IMG/VR virus record: IMGVR_UViG_3300021964_000346 | Location: 1 to 29,499 of that record | Source: a virus | DNA: 29,499 nucleotides | Reading direction: 5' to 3' (one strand) | Part shown: in pieces, positions 13,976-19,650 of the stretch | Layout: every line of letters begins with the position of its first letter | Position numbering within the stretch: the stretch's first letter is position 1 | Notes under the pieces: model-generated | What the model was told of the DNA's origin: nothing | Seen by the model: only the letters and a program-made list of their open reading frames with translations | The model's database searches: none | Position numbers and translations under genes: made by a program

Positions 13976-14194
13976 ATGAAATTCTTATTTGGTTTCTTAG
14001 GTATGGCGGGAGTGATCCTGCTATTCGGTGGCGTGAGCATCATAGATGCTTCACATGACGTGTTCTCTGCTGGCATAGGCTTTGCCATATCTTTGATTGG
14101 CTTGCTGAGCATAGCAGTGTTCGCCTTGTGTCCTGCGTATGTATCAATCCGGTTTCGGAATTCCGAGACTGACACTATTACCGGAGGTAATTAA
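13976..14194 (+). CDS. Small two-segment membrane protein (72 aa)
   Basis: Two hydrophobic segments are clear, at about residues 3-24 and 30-54, with a short loop between, so the protein should sit in the inner membrane. No holin family was recognised, though size and topology would allow one. GGAGG is 8 nt before the ATG at 13976; the ATG at 13970 is too close. The last 14 codons are read from hairpin copy 3 and its ribosome-binding mini-hairpin, so the original stop may have been lost when the repeat arrived. Confidence 0.7.
   Translation: MKFLFGFLGMAGVILLFGGVSIIDASHDVFSAGIGFAISLIGLLSIAVFALCPAYVSIRFRNSETDTITGGN
14151..14170. repeat. Boundary hairpin repeat, copy 3 (inside a reading frame)
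   Basis: GGTTTCGGAATTCCGAGACT, AATT loop; pairs at both outer differences are G-T wobbles, so RNA pairing is kept. It codes for the end of the membrane protein and is followed by the mini-hairpin TTACC-GGA-GGTAA at 14178-14190. Confidence 0.85.
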
Positions 14195-14195
14195 T

Positions 14196-14546
14196 ATGAG
14201 CTTTATTGTATTTCAAATTCCATTTGAGTCCATGCAGAAACTGGGTGCGATGCGCTCACCATTCTTGTACGGCATGAGTAGTGCCTTCACGATCAAGGAT
14301 GTGCGTGAGTTGCTCAAGTCAGGCGACTATCAGCCTGTGTGCTATGCACATGTGAACACTCTAAATGAAGTGTTTGAGGCATCCAATAGGCCGGTCGAGG
14401 ATAAGCTTGAGCACATTGAGCGGATGCACTCTGTATCCGTAGGTGATGTGATCGTGGATGCTGAGGCTGATGGTGCTGTCTGGGTAGTAGCACCCGATGG
14501 GTTTGATGCACTAGGCGAGACGCTTGAGCAAGTGTATATGTCGTAG
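14196..14546 (+). CDS. Unknown phage protein, faintly YodL-like (116 aa)
   Basis: The ATG at 14196 follows GGAGG and lies one base after the previous stop. The C-terminal half (IERMHSVSVGDVIVDAEADG, then a VVAPDGFDAL stretch) recalls the YodL-type domain of phage and mobile-element proteins, where an HSxSxGDVI motif is seen; this is a weak likeness by eye. There is no membrane segment. An in-frame upstream ATG would read through hairpin copy 3 and was not used. Confidence 0.65.
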   Translation: MSFIVFQIPFESMQKLGAMRSPFLYGMSSAFTIKDVRELLKSGDYQPVCYAHVNTLNEVFEASNRPVEDKLEHIERMHSVSVGDVIVDAEADGAVWVVAPDGFDALGETLEQVYMS

Positions 14547-14562
14547 GCACAGGGAGAGTGTC

Positions 14563-14582
14563 GGTCTGGGAGTTCCGAGACC
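14563..14582. repeat. Boundary hairpin repeat, copy 4
   Basis: GGTCTGGGAGTTCCGAGACC, AGTT loop. It is followed by a changed mini-hairpin TACC-GTA-GGTA (14589-14599), in which GGAGG has become GTAGG, and then by promoter copy B. Confidence 0.85.
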
Positions 14583-14609
14583 GGCATCTACCGTAGGTAA
14601 ATATGGGGC

Positions 14610-14639
14610 TTGACATATGGTTCCAGAAGTCTGCATACT
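14610..14639 (+). promoter_or_regulatory. Repeated promoter leader, copy B
   Basis: TTGACA (14610-14615) and CATACT (14634-14639) are 18 bp apart. The sequence between and after (GGTTCCAGAAGTCTGCATAC) closely matches copy C at 16063. It lies directly after hairpin copy 4 and 30 bp before the next gene. Confidence 0.65.
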
Positions 14640-14668
14640 GTAAATCGTTAAACGGCAGGAGGTTAGCC

Positions 14669-14869
14669 ATGTCAGGTGGTGCAACAGCAAAAGAATTCGC
14701 AGAGTGGACAGCGAAAGCTAAGACTCTGTCAGTGGATGCGCTACGGTATGTAGTGTGGGATTGCAAGCAGTCAATGTGTGCAATGCGTGGACATAACCCA
14801 GAGCGGGAGTGCTACTACGCTGACCAAGCAATGACATTCGGGGACGAACTACGTAGGAGGGTTAAGTAA
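14669..14869 (+). CDS. Small unknown protein (66 aa)
   Basis: The frame is open from 14603, but that stretch is promoter copy B. The true start is the ATG at 14669, after a strong AGGAGG. The product is charged and likely helical, with three Cys (in WDCKQSMCAM and RECYYA) but no clear zinc motif. Its stop overlaps the next ATG (TAATG). No family was recognised. Confidence 0.68.
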   Translation: MSGGATAKEFAEWTAKAKTLSVDALRYVVWDCKQSMCAMRGHNPERECYYADQAMTFGDELRRRVK

Positions 14870-15150
14870 TGAATGCACCAAAGATTGAGCAAGTAGGCGA
14901 GTGGGTTATCGGGTGGCGTGATGGCATGATCGGTGACATGGGTTGGTCTATGTGGTGGGGGCATGAGTCCACGGATGAGGAGCTAGGCTGTGGCAATCTC
15001 ATGCTGTCTGATGAAGGATTGATCATCGACTATGACGGCTTCGGTGAGCCTACCGTTGAGGTGTGGGAGGCTGTGCTTGAGGCAGGCTATGGGCTAGATG
15101 ATGACATGAAGGCTTATGTCATGCCCAAGATGAAGGCTAAGTACCTATAA
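14869..15150 (+). CDS. Small acidic Trp-rich protein (93 aa)
   Basis: The product is acidic and unusually rich in Trp and Gly in its first third (GEWVIGWRDGMIGDMGWSMW). No membrane segment, signal or known motif is visible. It is coupled to the gene before it by a TAATG junction and preceded by AGGAGGG. Hairpin copy 5 lies just behind its stop. The function is unknown. Confidence 0.68.
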   Translation: MNAPKIEQVGEWVIGWRDGMIGDMGWSMWWGHESTDEELGCGNLMLSDEGLIIDYDGFGEPTVEVWEAVLEAGYGLDDDMKAYVMPKMKAKYL

Positions 15151-15160
15151 CAATCCGGTC

Positions 15161-15180
15161 GGTCTGGGAACTCCGAGACC
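15161..15180. repeat. Boundary hairpin repeat, copy 5
   Basis: GGTCTGGGAACTCCGAGACC, AACT loop. The flanks CCGGTC before it and GG after it extend the pairing a little. It lies 25 bp before the next ATG. Confidence 0.85.
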
Positions 15181-15205
15181 GGCCAACTCACTAAGGGGAT
15201 ACGAA

Positions 15206-15424
15206 ATGTACGTAAGAGAATCAGTGCCTACGTGTGATATCACAGGCAAGAAGTATGAGTCTAGTGTGCAGGGTGCATACGCTGTGGCGCAGGGTGCGAC
15301 AGGCAGATGGTGCTGTGTCATGTACATCGGGCCTGAGTACATAGCTGAGCGTGGGCTGACTACGATCTCTCGTGATGAGGCATATGCTTTGATCGAGAAG
15401 CAAGGCGGATGGGCTGAGTTCTAA
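15206..15424 (+). CDS. Small unknown protein (72 aa)
   Basis: The start follows AAGGGG. The product begins YVRESVPTCDITGKKYESSV and has Cys at 10, 36 and 37, too few and too scattered for a zinc ribbon. It is soluble by composition. No family was recognised. Confidence 0.65.
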   Translation: MYVRESVPTCDITGKKYESSVQGAYAVAQGATGRWCCVMYIGPEYIAERGLTTISRDEAYALIEKQGGWAEF

Positions 15425-15435
15425 GGAGGTATGAA

Positions 15436-15630
15436 ATGGTAGGGTTCGTATACATGACACCACTGCAACAGGCACAGGCATTGTACGTTGATGCGTACCG
15501 TGATGCATGGGGCTGTGAGCCTAAGCATCTGTCACCTGAGAAGTGGCAGGACATTCGGTATCTTGAGGCTAGCACAGAGGGCCTCATTGATATTGCAATT
15601 GATCGTAAATACAGGGAGCAAACAGCATGA
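15436..15630 (+). CDS. Small unknown protein (64 aa)
   Basis: AAGGAGG precedes the ATG at 15436 by 6 nt; an ATG at 15431 would give only three codons. The product is helical (LQQAQALYVDAYRDAWGCEP, then SPEKWQDIRYL). Its stop overlaps the next ATG (ATGA). No family was recognised. Confidence 0.65.
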   Translation: MVGFVYMTPLQQAQALYVDAYRDAWGCEPKHLSPEKWQDIRYLEASTEGLIDIAIDRKYREQTA

Positions 15631-16034
15631 AAGTTGAAGTGTACCGCAACCTGAACAATGGCAGGTTATCCATTCGTGATGCGAAGACTAAGCTCGTGAT
15701 AGGCCATGCGGATCGTGTCAAGTTATTGGACGTGACATTCCATGTGTCACAGGCAGGGCGTGAGCGTGTGCTCCGTGAGAAGCGTAAGAATGTGCATGCC
15801 GTAGTGCGTGGGTACATGGTGAGTGCGCTGTTCGGTGAGAGCTACAAGGGCAGGAGTCTTCTTGAGTATGCAGGGTATGGTGACCCGATGAAGGTTCGTG
15901 CGTATCATGAGGTCGAGCCTATCAAGTACAACCCATACAAGGCAGGTGCATTCATGTACAAGGATAAGCCCGTGACCAAGACGCAGGCAGTAACCATTGG
16001 GCTTGGTGGAATCCTTCCGTCATATGTTGAATGA
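15627..16034 (+). CDS. Unknown basic phage protein (135 aa)
   Basis: The N-terminal part (VYRNLNNGRLSIRDAKTKLV, then IGHADRVKLLDVTFHVSQAG) is beta-rich and may form a small nucleic-acid-binding fold; the middle is basic with REKRKNVHAVVRG. This likeness to conserved phage hypothetical proteins does not give a function. The gene is coupled to the one before by ATGA. Hairpin copy 6 begins right after the stop. Confidence 0.68.
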   Translation: MKVEVYRNLNNGRLSIRDAKTKLVIGHADRVKLLDVTFHVSQAGRERVLREKRKNVHAVVRGYMVSALFGESYKGRSLLEYAGYGDPMKVRAYHEVEPIKYNPYKAGAFMYKDKPVTKTQAVTIGLGGILPSYVE

Positions 16035-16054
16035 GGTCTAGGAGTTCCGAGACC
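16035..16054. repeat. Boundary hairpin repeat, copy 6
   Basis: GGTCTAGGAGTTCCGAGACC, AGTT loop, with an A-G mismatch at the same stem position where other copies have G-G. It directly follows a stop codon and precedes promoter copy C by 8 bp. Confidence 0.85.
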
Positions 16055-16062
16055 GATGGGGG

Positions 16063-16092
16063 TTGACATATAGTTCCAAAGGTCTGCATACT
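16063..16092 (+). promoter_or_regulatory. Repeated promoter leader, copy C
   Basis: TTGACA (16063-16068) and CATACT (16087-16092) are 18 bp apart. Behind it, TGTAAAGCGTCAACAC and ATCAAATGGAGG repeat the leader of the gene at 13271. It drives the gene-88-like gene. Confidence 0.7.
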
Positions 16093-16134
16093 GTAAAGCG
16101 TCAACACAAACCAAGCATCAAATGGAGGTGCAAC

Positions 16135-16851
16135 ATGAGCAAGTTACTCAACACAAACGGTGGCAACACCAAGGTACTCAAGTCAATGAAGACTAAGCTA
16201 GGTACGGATCTGATTCGTATCGCATCACTCAGCATGATGCCTAACAACACACTGTGTCCATCCCGTGGTATCGCAGGGTGTGAGGAGCCATGCCTGTTTA
16301 CATCTGGCCGTGGCGTAATGTCTAACGTAGCCGAAGGTCGTAAGCGTAAGACTGATTGGTTCATGTCTGATCGTGAGGGATTCCTTGTACAGCTACGCAA
16401 AGAGATGCACTCGTTCATCCGTACTTGCAAGCGTCAGGGTGTCAAGCCTGTGTTCCGCTTGAACACGATCAGCGATGTGCAGTGGGAGAACTACATCGAC
16501 ATGGAAGGTGAGTTCGGCGAGGCGTTCTTCTACGACTACACAAAATTAGGTAGGCGTCTGCATAAGCGTATGCCTCGCAACTACAAGCTGATGTTCAGCT
16601 TCTCGCCTAAGCCTGAGTTCTGGGGGCAGGTTGACCTTGCTCTCGCTACCGATGTGCCGATGGCTGTCGTGTTCCGTGGCGGATTACCTGAGACATACTT
16701 GGGACGCAAGGTCATTGATGGTGATGTGTCTGACATTGCCAATGTCCAAGCAGGCAAGGTGATCATCGGGCTACGTGCTAAGGGTGACGCATTGGGTGAA
16801 GCTGGTGACAGCTTTGTAATTGACAGCACAGACCTGATCGCTTCGGCGTGA
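16135..16851 (+). CDS. Mycobacteriophage gene-88-like protein (238 aa)
   Basis: The opening MSKLLNTNGGNTKV, the cysteine motif CPSRGIAGCEEPCLFTSGRG near residues 43-62, the KTDWFMSDREGFLVQLRKE helix and the FRLNTISDVQWE motif match a family I know from mycobacteriophages (gene product 88) and other phages. Its function is unknown. The clustered Cys residues could bind metal. The true start is the ATG at 16135 after ATGGAGG; the frame stays open upstream through promoter copy C. The gene is a single-gene unit with its own promoter, bounded by hairpin copies 6 and 7, like an independently acquired cassette. Confidence 0.78.
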   Translation: MSKLLNTNGGNTKVLKSMKTKLGTDLIRIASLSMMPNNTLCPSRGIAGCEEPCLFTSGRGVMSNVAEGRKRKTDWFMSDREGFLVQLRKEMHSFIRTCKRQGVKPVFRLNTISDVQWENYIDMEGEFGEAFFYDYTKLGRRLHKRMPRNYKLMFSFSPKPEFWGQVDLALATDVPMAVVFRGGLPETYLGRKVIDGDVSDIANVQAGKVIIGLRAKGDALGEAGDSFVIDSTDLIASA

Positions 16852-16852
16852 T

Positions 16853-16872
16853 GGTCTCGGAATTCCTAGACC
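16853..16872. repeat. Boundary hairpin repeat, copy 7
   Basis: GGTCTCGGAATTCCTAGACC, AATT loop; here the mismatch lies at the opposite side of the same stem pair (C-T). It starts one base after a stop codon and is followed by AGGAGAAATAAA and the next ATG. Confidence 0.85.
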
Positions 16873-16889
16873 GACAGGAGAAATAAACT

Positions 16890-17114
16890 ATGTATGGAAT
16901 ATATCGTTACATCAACGGCATCTCTCTGAATGGTGCAGAGTGGATACTAGACAGTGAGGATGGAGACATCCGCACATTCCCCCATAAGGATGAAGCAGTG
17001 GCGTTTCTAAATTCCAGTGGAGTGTATGGGGACGAGGAAGACATTGAGGAACAGGGATTGTTCATTGGTGAATTAGATACTGGGATGAAATCAATAGGAG
17101 ATTACGATGAGTAA
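16890..17114 (+). CDS. Small acidic protein (74 aa)
   Basis: AGGAG precedes the ATG. The product is acidic, with an N-terminal beta-like part (YGIYRYINGISLNGAEWILD) and an FPHKDEAVAFLNSS helix. The leader AGGAGAAATAAACTATGTA is nearly the same as that of the gene at 18741. Its end overlaps the next gene by 8 nt. No family was recognised. Confidence 0.66.
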   Translation: MYGIYRYINGISLNGAEWILDSEDGDIRTFPHKDEAVAFLNSSGVYGDEEDIEEQGLFIGELDTGMKSIGDYDE

Positions 17115-17331
17115 ACATATTCGTGTGAAAGTAACGTGTGAGATTGAGTTTGGCTTAATGGATCTTCATGAGAATGTAGCGTATGAGATTCGTGAGGCTG
17201 AAGGACTCGATGAGTTTGATGCGATTGAAGATGAACAGATCATCCGATACATTGAGGCTCAGGATGTGTATGAGTTGAATGATGTATTCGGCATCGTTGA
17301 TGCTGACATTCAGGAGGTAATCGTAGAATGA
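17107..17331 (+). CDS. Small acidic protein (74 aa)
   Basis: The product is very acidic (about a third Asp and Glu), with an N-terminal beta strand pair (IRVKVTCEIEFGL) and helices after it. Such small acidic phage proteins are sometimes host-enzyme inhibitors or DNA mimics, but nothing specific supports that here. Overlaps of 8 nt before it and 4 nt (ATGA) behind it show tight coupling. Confidence 0.66.
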   Translation: MSKHIRVKVTCEIEFGLMDLHENVAYEIREAEGLDEFDAIEDEQIIRYIEAQDVYELNDVFGIVDADIQEVIVE

Positions 17332-17504
17332 GTAACACAGTTGACATGACTCCAACGTGGAGTGCAACAATGGACATCCTCATCATGATCTTTGAGAATG
17401 GTGACGATGGGGGTAAGGCACTTGCTAAGCAGGAGTTGCGTGACATTGGCAAGATGTTGGATGAATTGAAACAACAGGAGGTGAGCAATGGAGACAGTCA
17501 ATAG
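17328..17504 (+). CDS. Short conserved protein (58 aa)
   Basis: This short gene begins MSNTVDMTPTWSATMDILIM and continues GKALAKQELRDIGKMLDELK. The pattern TPTW, a hydrophobic helix, a Gly turn and an A-x-EL-x-x-(I/M) helix recalls a small protein family spread among phages and mobile elements, of unknown function. It overlaps the genes on both sides (ATGA before; 17 nt after). Its first codons contain an inverted repeat ACTCCA-ACG-TGGAGT (17349-17363). Confidence 0.68.
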   Translation: MSNTVDMTPTWSATMDILIMIFENGDDGGKALAKQELRDIGKMLDELKQQEVSNGDSQ

Positions 17505-17706
17505 AGAGTTAGTGAAAGAGCTAGAGAAAGCACTGGACGCTACGTTCAGTGTGTGGGGTGACGTGCAGAACACTGGCGATTACGAGAGTGAGGATCTCGA
17601 TGAGGCTAGCAAGGCACTGGACACAGCCATGCGTAAGATAGCATTCGCTTTGTATAGTCTCGATGGTAAGCATCGGAATTATATGAACATCAAAAGAATT
17701 AGTTGA
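17488..17706 (+). CDS. Small helical protein (72 aa)
   Basis: CAGGAGG lies 6 nt before the ATG, inside the preceding gene. The product is acidic and helical throughout (NRELVKELEKALDATFSVWG, then DEASKALDTAMRKIAFAL). Its stop codon TGA lies inside the TTGACA box of the next promoter. No family was recognised. Confidence 0.66.
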   Translation: METVNRELVKELEKALDATFSVWGDVQNTGDYESEDLDEASKALDTAMRKIAFALYSLDGKHRNYMNIKRIS

Positions 17707-17731
17707 CAGGTATTTTTTTAATCCTTATAAT
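17703..17731 (+). promoter_or_regulatory. Perfect-consensus sigma70-type promoter before the DUF932 gene
   Basis: TTGACA (17703-17708), exactly 17 bp, then TATAAT (17726-17731). All twelve box positions match the consensus. Transcription would start near 17738 and leave a leader of about 36 nt before the ATG at 17774. A T-run lies in the spacer. Confidence 0.85.
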
Positions 17732-17773
17732 TGTAAACACAATATTATCACTTAGCTAATGGAGCAAGTAACT

Positions 17774-18682
17774 ATGAGCGTATATCAAAACTTTGACCAC
17801 ATCCCTACACTTTCTGAAGTTGCACCATCACTGGTGTTTGAGCCTAAGCGTGAGGCACTGCGTCACAATGGCCTGCTTGTGAAGGATAAGTTCGCAATCA
17901 TCAACCCTATCATTGGTGACATTGATCCACTGACTGGTCTGCCAAAGGGTGAGGTCATGCAGGTTGTAGGCAAGAGCCATGTCGCTACGCCATACAATGT
18001 CATGTGGGATTCTATGCGTGAAGGCATTGAGTTGTCTGGCTTGGATACATCACAAATCCAGATCAAGTTCATCGTCGCACCAGATGGTGGATCGTATGCG
18101 ACTGACATCATCTTCAAGCAGTACGAGTTTGAGCCTGCTGTGGGTGACGTACACTCAATGCGTTTCCGTATCTATGATTCACATGACATGACGTTCAAGC
18201 ATCACATCCAGTGTGGCCTGTTCCGCTACTGGTGTAGCAATGGGCAAGCGTCTATCGCTGAGAAGCTTGAGGTGAAGGCTAAGCACACACTTACTGCTGA
18301 CCCAGAGAAGCTAGGTCGTATCGTGGCTGACTTCCCTGCTCGCCTTGAGGCGGAGGCTGAACTGTACAAAGACATGATGGCAACACCATTGTCCAAGGAT
18401 CGTGCTGTTCAGTTCATCCGTGAGAACGTAGCTACCTATCGCATTGCATCTGGTATCAAGATCAATGAGAAGACAGTCGAGGAAGGTGCACGTATCTGGA
18501 ATATGTACAACAACCTTGGCGACACAGGGTACCGCTTGTTCAATGTCATCACTCACATCGGCACTCATGTGACTGGCCGTGAGGGTACGAACATGGCACG
18601 GAAGCAGGCTCGCATTGAGCAACAAGCACAGGCTGTCGTTGACATGCCTGAGTTCAAGCAACTGGTTGGCCTTGCCGCTTAA
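17774..18682 (+). CDS. DUF932 phage/plasmid-like protein (302 aa)
   Basis: The length and the pattern VVGKSHVATPYNVMWDSMRE, FKHHIQCGLFRYWCSNG and KAKHTLTADPEKL place it in DUF932, a family spread over phages and plasmids whose function is not settled. In some systems the gene lies beside replication or recombination genes. GGAG precedes the ATG at 17774 by 9 nt, so this start is preferred to the ATG at 17759. It has its own perfect-consensus promoter and is bounded behind by hairpin copy 8, so it should be expressed strongly and early, perhaps as an anti-host or DNA-processing factor. Confidence 0.83.
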   Translation: MSVYQNFDHIPTLSEVAPSLVFEPKREALRHNGLLVKDKFAIINPIIGDIDPLTGLPKGEVMQVVGKSHVATPYNVMWDSMREGIELSGLDTSQIQIKFIVAPDGGSYATDIIFKQYEFEPAVGDVHSMRFRIYDSHDMTFKHHIQCGLFRYWCSNGQASIAEKLEVKAKHTLTADPEKLGRIVADFPARLEAEAELYKDMMATPLSKDRAVQFIRENVATYRIASGIKINEKTVEEGARIWNMYNNLGDTGYRLFNVITHIGTHVTGREGTNMARKQARIEQQAQAVVDMPEFKQLVGLAA

Positions 18683-18696
18683 CTTAATCGGTGGTC

Positions 18697-18716
18697 GGTC
18701 TGGGGATTCCGAGACC
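18697..18716. repeat. Boundary hairpin repeat, copy 8
   Basis: GGTCTGGGGATTCCGAGACC, GATT loop, flanked by GGTC before it and GGCC after it. It lies 14 bp after the DUF932 stop and 24 bp before the next ATG, with GAGGAGAAATAAA between. Confidence 0.85.
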
Positions 18717-18740
18717 GGCCTTAATGAGGAGAAATAAATT

Positions 18741-18953
18741 ATGTACTACAGTGATAAAGAACTATTAGAGATGGTTGAAACCCTTCAGGTTAGAACTAAG
18801 CTTGAGCGAGAGAAGAAACATGATGTCGTTGAAATGCTTAGTGAACGCTTTACACAGAAAGATAAGCAACGTGAGTTTATCAGTGCACGTCTCAATGAGG
18901 CGGCTAATATCATTGGGCACAACACAATATCGGAGAGCATGCAGTATGAGTGA
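18741..18953 (+). CDS. Small helical protein (70 aa)
   Basis: GAGGAG precedes the ATG, in a leader nearly the same as that at 16876-16892. The product is charged and coiled-coil-like (DKELLEMVETLQVRTKLERE). It overlaps the next gene by 8 nt. No family was recognised. Confidence 0.66.
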   Translation: MYYSDKELLEMVETLQVRTKLEREKKHDVVEMLSERFTQKDKQREFISARLNEAANIIGHNTISESMQYE

Positions 18954-19140
18954 TCTACATGACATGGCGGATGAGCGTAAGCGTAGCGACACATCACTGA
19001 TCAACTTCATGCACAACCACAAGGTATCTGTGCGTTGGGTTGGTCGGTCATGGACAGCTTCAACTGAGGACTACATGGGTGTGGGTAGTAGCATTCGCTC
19101 TGCCCTACTCAATCTTGAAAGGAGTATGTATGGTAGATAA
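18946..19140 (+). CDS. Small unknown protein (64 aa)
   Basis: The ATG at 18946 overlaps the previous stop (ATGAGTGA) and follows GGAG. The frame is open upstream, but only as a shadow of the preceding gene. The C-terminal half (HKVSVRWVGRSWTASTEDYM, then RSALLNLERS) is beta then helix. No family was recognised. Confidence 0.62.
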   Translation: MSDLHDMADERKRSDTSLINFMHNHKVSVRWVGRSWTASTEDYMGVGSSIRSALLNLERSMYGR

Positions 19141-19285
19141 CGTAGGAAGAGAGGTGCACTGCCTAGCATGTGACCATGTGTACCCTGAGACATGGCCGTT
19201 AGCTAGGTCTTGCCCTGCTTGTGACAACAGGGACATGGAGAATACAGTGTACCTACAAACACAGGAAGATGGTGATGGCCTTTAA
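19130..19285 (+). CDS. Small zinc-ribbon protein (51 aa)
   Basis: Two CxxC pairs, CLAC and CPAC, lie 14 residues apart in HCLACDHVYPETW and SCPACDN, the pattern of a zinc ribbon. AAGGAG precedes the ATG at 19130. Small zinc-ribbon proteins in phages often contact RNA polymerase or nucleic acid, but the target here is unknown. It overlaps the genes on both sides. Confidence 0.68.
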   Translation: MVDNVGREVHCLACDHVYPETWPLARSCPACDNRDMENTVYLQTQEDGDGL

Positions 19286-19454
19286 GACAGGGGCGGAGCA
19301 TTACAAGTCTAAGCTCACTGATGATGACGTTCGTTTGATTCGTGAGCTTAAGGCTGAGGCTATCCCTATCCGCCAGATAGCAAAAAAGTTTGAGGTATCA
19401 CATCACTGCATACATCAGATCAGTACGTACAAGACATGGAAACACGTGAGGTAA
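19275..19454 (+). CDS. Small helix-turn-helix DNA-binding protein (59 aa)
   Basis: The segment KLTDDDVRLIRELKAEAIPI, RQIAKKFEVSHHCIHQISTY and KTWKHV is a typical compact helix-turn-helix, of the kind also attached to phage HNH nucleases. Here it stands alone, so it is likely a regulator. The ATG at 19275 is preferred after AGGAAG; 19269 is also possible. It could be the factor that binds one of the palindromes in this genome, which is an inference. Confidence 0.72.
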   Translation: MAFKTGAEHYKSKLTDDDVRLIRELKAEAIPIRQIAKKFEVSHHCIHQISTYKTWKHVR

Positions 19455-19458
19455 CAGC

Positions 19459-19650
19459 ATGTATCACACTCGCCCTATCAAAACATATGACATGATCACT
19501 GCACTGACAGATCGTGTCACTAAAAGTTTGTCGTACCAAAACGAGGAGTACGATGACGTGCTCAGTAACGTAAGCCCGGAAGCACGTAAAGAATTTCTGA
19601 AGGCTCTGATCAAATTCAATGAGACATTTCTGGAGGGACGAGATGGGTAA
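19459..19650 (+). CDS. Small unknown protein before the integrase (63 aa)
   Basis: GAGG precedes the ATG by 7 nt. The product is charged and helical (MITALTDRVTKSLSYQNEEY, then PEARKEFLKALIKFNETFLE). It overlaps the integrase start by 8 nt. It has the size of an excisionase, but no such motif was seen. Confidence 0.64.
   Translation: MYHTRPIKTYDMITALTDRVTKSLSYQNEEYDDVLSNVSPEARKEFLKALIKFNETFLEGRDG

Noticed and set aside
14603-14668. Longer start for the 66-residue protein
   Set aside because: The extra 22 codons are the promoter copy B and its leader; a strong AGGAGG sits before the ATG at 14669.
14314-14766. Minus-strand open frame of 150 codons
   Set aside because: It crosses hairpin copy 4 and a promoter, and the opposite strand has well-started genes.
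16063-16134. Longer start for the gene-88-like protein
   Set aside because: The extra 24 codons are promoter copy C; the family opening MSKLLNT begins at 16135.
13135-18716. Possible CRISPR array from the repeated palindrome
   Set aside because: The copies are hundreds of bases apart with genes between them and have no regular spacers.
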